Shown: positions 1 to 7,709 of the stretch, piece after piece
Layout of the letters: each line of letters begins with the position of its first letter
Numbering within the stretch: the first letter of the stretch is position 1
Assembly: GCA_964448045.1 (NCBI GenBank)
Contig: CAYUVF010000053.1
Location: 1 to 31,739 of the forward strand
Direction of reading: 5' to 3'
Source: CAYUVF01 sp964448045
GTDB lineage: Bacteria > Bacteroidota > Rhodothermia > Rhodothermales > Salinibacteraceae
Length of the DNA stretch: 31,739 bases
Position numbers and translations under genes: made by a program
The notes under the pieces: model-generated
Told to the model about the DNA's origin: nothing
The model's input: the letters and a program-made list of their open reading frames with translations, nothing else
Databases searched by the model: none

Positions 1-1
1 C

Positions 2-46
2 GGTCGGCTCGCCGCTGCCATGCTCTTGCTCGCCTTCAACCCTTGA
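2..46 (+). CDS. Possible C-terminal tail of a CDS cut by the window edge
   Basis: The frame from base 2 is open to a TGA at 44-46 and reads GRLAAAMLLLAFNP. Only 14 residues are visible, so no family can be named. It lies just outside the point where the vapC relic loses its homology, so it could be the end of a transposase in an element inserted into vapC. This is inference only, and the frame could equally be chance. Confidence 0.15.
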   Translation, partial: GRLAAAMLLLAFNP

Positions 47-218
47 TCCGCATTTGCAGCATCGATCTATCGTTATACGGCGGAGCGGCCGTTAGCGAAT
101 TCGTACCGACTCTCGGTCGTGCGTTTTCGGTCGTGCGTTTCGTGACGCCCCCCAACTTGAGTGAAGCCACCCATGTCACAGGGGGCCCGAAAGCAGGGAT
201 GGTCCGCTGGCCGATTAG
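47..218. mobile_element. Unrecognised sequence interrupting vapC; possible insertion-element end
   Basis: The VapC-like reading on the minus strand stops abruptly near base 219 and the sequence beyond it does not resemble a PIN domain. The stretch contains a perfect 14-bp tandem duplication (113-126 and 127-140, unit TCGGTCGTGCGTTT). With only one side visible, I cannot see inverted terminal repeats or a target-site duplication. An insertion-element end is the simplest reading. A plain deletion junction is also possible. Confidence 0.25.
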
Positions 219-332
219 GCCAGGTTTCTCCTGCGTGCAGGTCGACTCGATGAACGCCTTGGCCGCCCGGTAAGGCTCTGGGTCGTCCCGCGTGAGGGAG
301 CGCACGAGCACGTTCGTGTCCAGACCGACCAT
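219..332 (-). pseudogene. vapC: Truncated VapC-type PIN-domain toxin
   Basis: Starting from the ATG at 332-330, the first 38 residues read like a PIN-domain ribonuclease. They begin MVGLDTNVLVRSLTRDD, with the family's first metal-binding Asp (residue 5) in the DTNVLVR motif, followed by a helix of the type YRAAKAFIES. Homology ends around the PG at residues 37-38, where normal toxins continue for about another 90 residues carrying the remaining acidic active-site positions. The frame stays open into unrelated sequence, so no active toxin is expected. It lies just downstream of an equally broken antitoxin relic, in the usual antitoxin-toxin order. The family call rests on motif recognition only. 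Confidence 0.6.
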
Positions 333-381
333 CTGCTTGTAAATTGACTGTGGCTTTTGCGATTTGCGTTGGGTTGACCGG

Positions 382-474
382 TCACGCGTCGCTGCGCGGC
401 CCGCCGCCCTGAGCCTCGCGGATGGGCTTGGGGATCGTCGTCTGGCCCCGACTCGTGAGCGTGGAGGTCGGCAT
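382..474 (-). pseudogene. vapB: Truncated AbrB/SpoVT-type VapB antitoxin
   Basis: The ATG at 474-472 opens a 30-codon frame beginning MPTSTLTSRGQTTIPKPIRE and stopping at TGA 384-382. This is the start of a swapped-hairpin AbrB DNA-binding domain, whose hallmark is a TSxGQxTIPxxIRE-type segment. After the REA the sequence changes to a short Gly/Pro/Arg tail. The usual LGL-x-PGD continuation and the toxin-binding C-terminus are missing. Only about 50 bases separate its stop from the vapC start, so there is room for an internal deletion relative to a normal antitoxin of 70-85 residues. Together with the cut-short toxin this is a dead vapBC operon. Confidence 0.6.
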
Positions 475-603
475 GGTATTACTGGATAATGCACTTCTTA
501 CGAGGAGTAAGAGGGTGTGCTGTGGACAAAATACCGCACCCGCTCCGCGGGGTTTCTCACGCGGAGGGATCTTGCCTCAGCCGTTCGGGGCCGGCCGAGC
601 CGT

Positions 604-1950
604 TCACCCGCCCCTTCCACCGCGCCCGCCGCCGTGGCGTGCGTGGCCTTGCTCGACATCCTCGAAGCCCTCGGCCTCTCCCAACACACGGCGAACTGTT
701 TCTTCTACCCACTTGCCCGGCTCTTCATAAAGCGGCGTGTGGCCTGATCTCTCGAACCAGACCAGCTCTTTGTGAGGAGCCTTCAGTTCGGCATAGTAGC
801 GCTCGACCAGCGACGTTATCGCGTTCACGTCATGGCGGCCTACAAAGAAGTACACGGGCACGTCCAGCTCGGCCGCCTGTTGCGTGAGGTCGAGGCCGGC
901 GAGTTGCGGATAGACGGCGTTGAACACGTCGATGAGCCCCCGCACCCAGTTCACCTTATCCCACAGGCCATACTCCGGCGCGAAGATCGCATCCATCAGA
1001 ATGTCGTGGGGCTCGCCTTCGCCGGGCGCCCGCTGTGCCATATAGCGGTTCAGCACGTTGAGGTAGGCCGCGTAGGTGAACAGCAGATTGCCCTCGGTGT
1101 AGGGCGGCGGGCCGTTCTGGCGCAGCTGGCGCAGCTGATCGGCTCGCCCCTGCTCAGACAGATAACGGAGCGCCCGCTCGTAACCCATCCGGTCGTTTTC
1201 AGTCGTGTTGACCATCTGCCCGCTGCCCACGTAGGCGTGAAACAGACCGGGATGGTCGCGCACCAGCCAGATGCCGAGGATCGTGCCCCACGACTCGCCC
1301 ATCAGATAAATCTTATCGACCTCGAAGCAGGCGCGCAGGTGCTCGATCAGGGCATGAGCGTCGGCGCGGTATCGCTCCGGCGTCAGCGTCTGGATGTCAA
1401 CGGCCCCATACGACTTGCCCGCTCCCGGCTGATCCCAGTTGACCACCACGAAGTGCTCCTCCAGCGCGCCCAGGTGCAAGCGCGTGGACGGAAGCTCACT
1501 TCCGCCGGGGCCTCCGGCAAGAAAGAGCAACACGGGATTCATCCGGTCCCGCCCGCGAATCGTGACCCATTGGCGACTACCGTTGAGGTCGACCTCCTCC
1601 AACACGGCGATGCTGCCCGGCAGCGGGGCACCATCGGGGCCGTGGATTGGCGGCGTCGTGGCCAGCATCTGCGAGAGCACCACGGTGACGCCAGCCACCG
1701 CTCCGAATCCACCGACGAGCGTCAGCGTCCGGGCCCCGGGCGTCGTCATTCGTCGCAGCGCGATGCCAACCACGGCAACGTCCGCCACGACGAGCAGCAC
1801 CCCGCCCCAATGCGGAATCGCTGTGGTGAACGGCGCGAGAGCGACCAGCCCAAACAGGAGCGTCGCGATCAGGCCGACGATCAGCCACCCCGCTCCGCGG
1901 ACGACCCGGCGCGTCACCGACGGTTGGACTTGAGGAGTGGACTCGGACAT
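604..1950 (-). CDS. Membrane-anchored alpha/beta hydrolase, proline iminopeptidase-like
   Basis: This 448-residue protein has two parts. Residues 17-98 form about three hydrophobic helices, a membrane-anchoring extension. Residues 113-425 are an alpha/beta hydrolase of the prolyl aminopeptidase type. The oxyanion segment is FLAGGPGGSE (about 143-152), followed by the family-like WDQPGAGKS (172-180). The nucleophile is Ser220 in GESWG, the likely acid is Asp374 in GRHDVN, and His404 in SGHTPLYEEP completes the triad. The tail is a short His/Gly/Arg-rich stretch with no known role. A membrane-facing peptidase or esterase is likely, but the substrate cannot be read from sequence. The ATG at 1950 is taken because the hydrophobic region begins soon after it. 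Confidence 0.85.
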   Translation of the reverse strand: MSESTPQVQPSVTRRVVRGAGWLIVGLIATLLFGLVALAPFTTAIPHWGGVLLVVADVAVVGIALRRMTTPGARTLTLVGGFGAVAGVTVVLSQMLATTPPIHGPDGAPLPGSIAVLEEVDLNGSRQWVTIRGRDRMNPVLLFLAGGPGGSELPSTRLHLGALEEHFVVVNWDQPGAGKSYGAVDIQTLTPERYRADAHALIEHLRACFEVDKIYLMGESWGTILGIWLVRDHPGLFHAYVGSGQMVNTTENDRMGYERALRYLSEQGRADQLRQLRQNGPPPYTEGNLLFTYAAYLNVLNRYMAQRAPGEGEPHDILMDAIFAPEYGLWDKVNWVRGLIDVFNAVYPQLAGLDLTQQAAELDVPVYFFVGRHDVNAITSLVERYYAELKAPHKELVWFERSGHTPLYEEPGKWVEETVRRVLGEAEGFEDVEQGHARHGGGRGGRGG

Positions 1951-1985
1951 CAGACTGCGGGCACAGCTCGGAGGACGCCTTTAAG

Positions 1986-2023
1986 AAACGCCGAAGGCCG
2001 AGGCGCCAGAGCGCCCCGGCCTT
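1986..2023 (-). terminator. Hairpin terminator for the outer-membrane barrel gene
   Basis: A 13-bp stem with one mismatch (1994-2006 against 2011-2023) and a 4-base loop lies between the barrel gene's stop and the hydrolase start. On the minus strand it is followed by CGGCGTTTCTT, a weak T tract. A run of nine T (minus strand) lies before the stem rather than after it. It probably ends the 2051-2635 transcript. Confidence 0.5.
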
Positions 2024-2050
2024 GGCAAATCCAGTTCAAAAAAAAATACG

Positions 2051-2635
2051 TCAGAAGGTGCGAGCGATCCCGACGCCCACCGTCACATACGTCAGGTCGA
2101 CATCCGTGCTGGTGGTGCCCACCTCCATGTCGCGCGAGAGCGACCGGTACCGCACGCCCGGCATCAGGCGCCATTTAGCACCGATGGGAACGACAACCCC
2201 CGACTCAATCTGCCAGCCGAGCCCATGCCCCGAGTCGGCGGTGATGTCACCGTCCGTGTTTTCAATCTCGATGTGATTGTAGACGCCGCCCCCCCGAATG
2301 AAGTAGCCAAACCGCGAGGTGCGTATGGGGTGGACGAACTGCAGACCGAACGTGTAGCCGGTCTCCTCGACATCCACATCGGTTCCGGCAAACGAGAGGC
2401 CGTCGGCCGAGGCGCGCCCGTATCCCCATCCGCCGTAGGCGGCGAGATGCGGCATAAAACGATACGAGAACACCACTTCACTGCCGAATCCCGTATTGAG
2501 CGTGGCGTCTCCCAGATCCTGCGTGGCGAACTCCGGTCCGACCCGCAGCTCGACCCCGAATCGGTCCTGAGCCGCTGCGGTGTTGACCGTGAGCACGATC
2601 AGGAAGCTGAGTAGCGTAGTCCAAACATATTTCAT
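2051..2635 (-). CDS. Small outer-membrane beta-barrel protein
   Basis: The 194-residue product starts with a clear signal peptide (MKYVWTTLLSFLIVLTVNTAAAQ, cleaved near AAAQ). Alternating hydrophobic/polar strands follow, rich in Gly and aromatics (YGGWGYG, YTFGLQF, YFIRGGGVYNH, MPGVRYRSL, YVTVGVGIARTF). It ends in Phe, the usual last residue of outer-membrane barrels. The size suggests an eight-stranded OmpA/OmpX-like barrel. The ATG at 2635 is preferred over the upstream ATG at 2671 because it places the signal peptide at the N-terminus and has GGGGG a few bases upstream on the minus strand. No specific function can be assigned. A terminator hairpin follows it. Confidence 0.8.
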   Translation of the reverse strand: MKYVWTTLLSFLIVLTVNTAAAQDRFGVELRVGPEFATQDLGDATLNTGFGSEVVFSYRFMPHLAAYGGWGYGRASADGLSFAGTDVDVEETGYTFGLQFVHPIRTSRFGYFIRGGGVYNHIEIENTDGDITADSGHGLGWQIESGVVVPIGAKWRLMPGVRYRSLSRDMEVGTTSTDVDLTYVTVGVGIARTF

Positions 2636-3124
2636 AGTAACCCCCGTCGTTTGTTCTTGTAACATGCCCATGATTCAAACCTGAGGACATGCGAGCTTGG
2701 GGGCGATATAGCACGCGTTCACTTTCCGTACTGCAAGGGGCTTCCCCATCGCGTTGCGAGGCCGTCTTACCACGACGTGCCGGAGATTCCCCTACAGCAA
2801 ATGAGCGAGCGGCGAATGGAAGAGGGGGCAGGTTCTTCCGAATCCAGTGGCTCCTCCGTGAAATGTGCTCCCCCTGGCACTAAAATCGACCAGCATTCGA
2901 CCGATACGATATCAGCGAGAGCCTGAGCATATGTGCTGGGCGAACGATCCCGGCCGCTGACAGCGCCGTCCCCCTCGCCCCGTTGTCCCCCTTCAGTGTG
3001 GCCCGCTCTTTGCTCTAAACGCGTGGCGCCCCGACACGCCTGCACCGCGCCGCTCGTGCCTCGATCCTACGGCCTCCCAGACGCCCCTTGACTGGGGCTC
3101 TTTCGATTCATTTCCCCGTTCGAC
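2636..3124. other. 489-bp divergent intergenic region
   Basis: This region separates the minus-strand barrel gene from the plus-strand DUF4347 giant gene and should hold both promoters. I find no exact TAnnTTTG box, no RNA gene and no convincing small ORF. The open frames across it have low-complexity, non-protein-like translations. Confidence 0.5.
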
Positions 3125-6100
3125 ATGCATAGATCAGTACGATTTCCGTCTTCTGCTTCCTCCCTCCTTCAACGGGCTGCAGCGGCAGTCCTCCTCGCCG
3201 TGCTGACTATGGGCCTCGCGCCGGGTGCGGGTGCCGCCTCCTGGGACGCGGCGGACGATTCCGGCGCCGACCGAATCGAGCCAACCGGCAACGAGGTCGT
3301 CTTTATCGACACGGGTGTCGCGGACTGGAAAACCCTGGCCGAGGGCGTCGATCCGACCGCTGAGGTGATTCTCGTCGACCGAACCGGGGACGGCGTGCAG
3401 GTCATGGCCGACGTGCTGGCCGGACGATCCGGCGTGGACGCTGTCCATGTGGTGAGCCACGGGAGAGCGGGTTCGTTCCAGTTCGGGTCGACCTGGGTGA
3501 ACGCCTCGAATCTGGACGACTATGCCGAAGAGTTTGTCACGATTCGCCAATCGCTGGCGACCGGTGCGGATCTGCTGTTGTACGGCTGTTACGTTGGCGC
3601 TGACGGCGCCGGACAGACCTTCATCGAGCGCCTTTCGCATGCAACCGGTGCCGATGTCGCCGCCTCCGAGACGCTCACCGGCGCAACGGAGAAGGGCGGG
3701 GATTGGGAATTGGAGGTTGCTGTTGGCGACGTCAGGTCTTCTACCGTCCCTGATGTCCTGGCAAGCAGCAACTTCGAGCATACGCTACAGCTGACGCTGC
3801 AGAACAGCACACAGGTTGTTTTTGACAGCACGGTCGAATATGTGGGAGACGGCGAGGTACTGCGCCTTGGAAATGGCGGTTATATCGCCTTTTATAACGG
3901 AGGCAGTAGTGATGCTTTCATATTCGATGCAAACGGCAATAAAACCGGTGAATTCACAGCGGAAGACCATATTGATACTACATTTTCCGATTGGGAACTT
4001 ATACCGCTTGAGAGCGGCGCTTTTGCTTTGGCGTGGACAATGACGACGGGTGGCACGAATGATGGCGTTCGGCTGCGCATTCTTGATTCGGATTTCAACC
4101 TTATTGTCGGCACCACTCAGGTAGAGCAAGTCACCTCAGGGACGCAGCAACTGCCAAATCTGGCCAGTCTCGGCACCGCAGGGGGCAACGACCGGTTCGT
4201 GATTACCTATAATCAGCAAGGTGGCACTCAGAAAGGCGTCTATCGTGTTTATGACTTCGACGGGACCAGTTTGAATACCGTTGTTGGCGAAACCGATTTT
4301 CCGACGACGGCAACGTCAACCCAAAACCGGAAAGACGTTGGTTCCATGGGTAACGGTAATTTCGTCGTCGTTCACCGGCTGGGCACCGGTGACTACCAAG
4401 CCGATGTTGTTTCCGGCACTGGTACAACCATTCATCAAGGTATTAATCTGTCGCCCGCGACTGATCCATCAGGTGCTGGTTCACGAGAGAAAGTGATCGG
4501 TTTCGGCAATGGTGCGTTCGCGGCGATTATCCAGCTTGAACCGACGGACACGGCATCGAGGAAAGACGTGGTCGTTTTCGTCGATGATACCGGTTCGCTC
4601 GTCAACACCGTCGATCTTGCCACGGTCGGCAACAGTACCTCGACCCCTCATATTTCGGTGACTCAAGCTGGCAACCTGCTCGCCTCCTACAACATCGACG
4701 AAGACGGTGACGGGACAACCGATACGACCTATTATACAATTTATAACCAGAGCGGCGGCCAAATAGCCGCTCCGGCAACGGATATCTTCGTCGAGGGGGA
4801 TTCATCCTATCCCGACTTCCTGGGTGGCGCCTTTGCGCAGCCCGACGGCAAAGTGATTGCCTATTACGACAATTGGAATGAAGAAACATTTGAAACCGAT
4901 AGTTTCTTCGCGATCTATACCGACGAGCCTCCCAACACCGCCCCCACCCTCACCAACGCGGTCTCGGATTTCTCGGTGGACGAAGACGCCTCCAATAGCA
5001 CCTTCGACCTGACCAGTATCTTTTCCGACAGCGAAGATGCCGACTCGGATCTGACCTTTTCGGTCGTGTCCAACTCCAATTCCGCGCTGGTGGATGCGTC
5101 CGTGGACAACGCCGCCGATCAGCTGACGCTGGACTACCAGGCCGATCAGAACGGGTCAGCCGATATCACGATCCGCGCCCAAGATAGTGGGGGGCTGACG
5201 GTCGACGACGTGTTTACCGTCACCGTCAATAATCTCGCGCCGGTCTTCAACTCCTCCAACAGTGCCAGCTTTGCCGAGAACGGCACCGGGACCGCGCTTG
5301 ACGTGAACGCCGACAACGGCGGCGACGGATCGGACGATAGTGGCGTCAGCTACGCGATCACCGGCGGGACGGACAGCGGCGCGTTCGGCATCGACGCGAG
5401 CACCGGCGAACTGACCTTCAACAGCGCCCCCGACTTCGAGACCCCCACCGACAGCGACGGCCAGAACGACTACGTAGTCGACATCACCGCCGACGATGGC
5501 GCATCGAGCAACAACACGACGACGCAGACGATCACCGTCACGGTCACCGATGTCAACGAGCCGCCAACCGTTTCCCTCGGCGCGCCGAGCGGATCGCTCG
5601 ACGAAAACAACAGCCCGCCGAATGCCCTGACGACGATCACGATCACCGACGACGCGCTGGGCTCGAACACCCTTGCCCTCAGCGGCACCGACGCCGGATC
5701 GTTCCAGATCAACGGCGCCGACCTGGAATTCACCGCCACGGCAGACTTCGAGTCCAAAAGCAGCTACGACGTAACCGTCGAGGTCGATGATTCGAACGTG
5801 GGCGCCGACCCGGACGACAGCCAGAGCTTCAGTCTCTCGATCAACGACGTGAACGAGGCGCCCACCGTGGCCAGTGCCATCGCCGACGTGAACGTCAACG
5901 AAGACGCGTCGGACGTGACCATCGACTTGACCAGCGTATTTAGCGACCCGGAGCAAGCGGCGGGCGATCTCAACTTTGCCGTAGACAACAACACGAACAG
6001 CGGTCTCGTCTCGGCCTCCATCGACAATTCGACCGACGCGCTCACGCTCAGCTTCGCACAGGACGCCAGCGGCAGCGCCACGCTCACCGTCAGCGCAACC

Positions 6101-7507
6101 GACGACGCCGCGCAGTCAGTCACCGATCAGTTCGACGTGACGGTCACCGCCCAGAACGACGCGCCAACGATTTCCGCTATTTCGGATCAGACGATCGCGG
6201 AGGATGGCGCGCTCAGTCCGGTCGCCTTCACCATCGGGGACACCGAGACCGCCGCCAGCAGTCTCACCGTCACGGCCACGTCCGACGATCAGCCGCTCGT
6301 GCCCGATGCCAACATCACCCTCGGCGGCTCGGACGCCAATCGCACAATTGAGATCACCCCGGCCTCCGATGCAAACGGAACGGCCACCCTCACCGTGACC
6401 GTCGACGACGGCGGCGCCTCCAACAATACCACAAGCACCTCTTTCACCCTCACCGTAACCGCCGTGCCCGACCTCGCGCTGACCGACGGGCGGGACGGCG
6501 CCAGCTACGACGCGCCCGCGGCCACGCCCGGCACCGATGACAACCCGGTCGGCCGCTTTCAGCTCGGCACCGATCAGAGCACAACCCTCTCGGCCGTGAC
6601 CATCACCAACTACGCGCCGACGCCCACCGGCGTCACGGCCATCACACTGTGGACCTCATCGGACGACACCTTCGACGGCGCCGGGACCGACACCGAAGTC
6701 GCGTCAATCGGATATGACGACACGGCCACGTTCTCCGGCCTCGGCGCGGCGGTGTCTACCGGTGGAATCTACGTGTTCGTGACGGTCGACTTGGATGCGG
6801 GAGCGGAAGGCACTTACGAGCCGGCCCTCATGAGTGAAAACGCCCTCAGCTTCGGATCCGGCGGGCTCTCGACGGTGAACGGCACGGGCACCTCCACCTT
6901 TTCGGACGCCTTCCTGTCGAGCGGGAGTGCCGCGCTGCCGGTCGAGCTGATGCGCTTCGAGGCGCAGACGGCCCCGAGCGACGCGGTAACGCTCACCTGG
7001 CAGACGGCCAGCGAAACGAACAACGCTGGCTTCGAGGTGCAGCGCCGGGCCGGATCCGACGGCGCGTTTGAACCCATCGGCTTCCAGGCGGGCGCCGGAA
7101 CGTCCACCGAGCCCCGGTCCTACCGGTTCACCGATGCGCAGCTGCCCTACGCCGCCGACTCGCTGACCTACCGCCTCAAACAGCTCGACGCCGATGGTAG
7201 CGCCGCCTACTCCCGCGCGGTCGCGCTCACGCGGAGCGCGGCGCGCGCCGTGGAGCTGCTCGCCCCCTACCCGAACCCGACGCGCCATCAGGCCACCGTG
7301 CGCTTTGCCCTCCCCGACGGAGCAGAGGGTGCGGCTCGGCTGGAGTTGTTCGACCTCCTGGGCCGACGCATCCACACCCAGAATATCACAGGCTCCGGGC
7401 GACAGGAAACCCAGCTCGACGTCAGCGGCCTGTCCAGCGGTCTGTACTTCCTGCGGCTCACTGCGGCGGGGCAGACCCGGACCCAGCGGCTCACCCTCGT
7501 CCGGTAA
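3125..7507 (+). CDS. Giant secreted DUF4347 / cadherin-repeat protein with T9SS sorting domain
   Basis: The 1460-residue protein opens with an Ala/Leu-rich signal peptide (about 1-38). Residues 56-210 match DUF4347, with HVVSHGRAGSFQFG (His112) and LLLYGCYVGADG (Cys155). Residues 225-605 form a beta-rich region of WD/propeller-like strands. Residues 605-1115 hold five cadherin/Ig-type repeats with NEDAS, DVNEAPT and ADFES-type motifs and many Asp residues suited to Ca2+ binding. Residues 1120-1260 are another beta domain. A segment starting ALPVELMRFEA, with WQTASETNNAGFEVQRR, resembles the linker common in T9SS cargo. The last 80 residues (PYPNPT..., LFDLLGR..., GLYFLRL...) are a type A sorting domain. 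It is probably a cell-surface or released adhesin or enzyme. The region encoding the propeller-like part is distinctly AT-richer than the rest. Confidence 0.9.
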   Translation: MHRSVRFPSSASSLLQRAAAAVLLAVLTMGLAPGAGAASWDAADDSGADRIEPTGNEVVFIDTGVADWKTLAEGVDPTAEVILVDRTGDGVQVMADVLAGRSGVDAVHVVSHGRAGSFQFGSTWVNASNLDDYAEEFVTIRQSLATGADLLLYGCYVGADGAGQTFIERLSHATGADVAASETLTGATEKGGDWELEVAVGDVRSSTVPDVLASSNFEHTLQLTLQNSTQVVFDSTVEYVGDGEVLRLGNGGYIAFYNGGSSDAFIFDANGNKTGEFTAEDHIDTTFSDWELIPLESGAFALAWTMTTGGTNDGVRLRILDSDFNLIVGTTQVEQVTSGTQQLPNLASLGTAGGNDRFVITYNQQGGTQKGVYRVYDFDGTSLNTVVGETDFPTTATSTQNRKDVGSMGNGNFVVVHRLGTGDYQADVVSGTGTTIHQGINLSPATDPSGAGSREKVIGFGNGAFAAIIQLEPTDTASRKDVVVFVDDTGSLVNTVDLATVGNSTSTPHISVTQAGNLLASYNIDEDGDGTTDTTYYTIYNQSGGQIAAPATDIFVEGDSSYPDFLGGAFAQPDGKVIAYYDNWNEETFETDSFFAIYTDEPPNTAPTLTNAVSDFSVDEDASNSTFDLTSIFSDSEDADSDLTFSVVSNSNSALVDASVDNAADQLTLDYQADQNGSADITIRAQDSGGLTVDDVFTVTVNNLAPVFNSSNSASFAENGTGTALDVNADNGGDGSDDSGVSYAITGGTDSGAFGIDASTGELTFNSAPDFETPTDSDGQNDYVVDITADDGASSNNTTTQTITVTVTDVNEPPTVSLGAPSGSLDENNSPPNALTTITITDDALGSNTLALSGTDAGSFQINGADLEFTATADFESKSSYDVTVEVDDSNVGADPDDSQSFSLSINDVNEAPTVASAIADVNVNEDASDVTIDLTSVFSDPEQAAGDLNFAVDNNTNSGLVSASIDNSTDALTLSFAQDASGSATLTVSATDDAAQSVTDQFDVTVTAQNDAPTISAISDQTIAEDGALSPVAFTIGDTETAASSLTVTATSDDQPLVPDANITLGGSDANRTIEITPASDANGTATLTVTVDDGGASNNTTSTSFTLTVTAVPDLALTDGRDGASYDAPAATPGTDDNPVGRFQLGTDQSTTLSAVTITNYAPTPTGVTAITLWTSSDDTFDGAGTDTEVASIGYDDTATFSGLGAAVSTGGIYVFVTVDLDAGAEGTYEPALMSENALSFGSGGLSTVNGTGTSTFSDAFLSSGSAALPVELMRFEAQTAPSDAVTLTWQTASETNNAGFEVQRRAGSDGAFEPIGFQAGAGTSTEPRSYRFTDAQLPYAADSLTYRLKQLDADGSAAYSRAVALTRSAARAVELLAPYPNPTRHQATVRFALPDGAEGAARLELFDLLGRRIHTQNITGSGRQETQLDVSGLSSGLYFLRLTAAGQTRTQRLTLVR

Positions 7508-7709
7508 ATCCTCGGACGGAACCCCTCTTTCGATTCGGCGGGTCATCCGCTACCTCATTGCCGCTCCCCTCGCTCCCAGTCGTCCGCTTGGGTTTCCGGG
7601 CGACACTGCCTACTCTTGATAGCGATGTCGCTGGGGAAGAGCTATTGCTTGACCCGGACTACGTACCTCTTCTCGTTTCTGAAGTCCACAACCACGGAAG
7701 AGCAGTCCG

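Noticed and set aside
772..2178. A 468-codon plus-strand open frame over the hydrolase gene
   Set aside because: The opposite strand encodes a full alpha/beta hydrolase with catalytic triad. This frame is Arg/His-rich with no family features.
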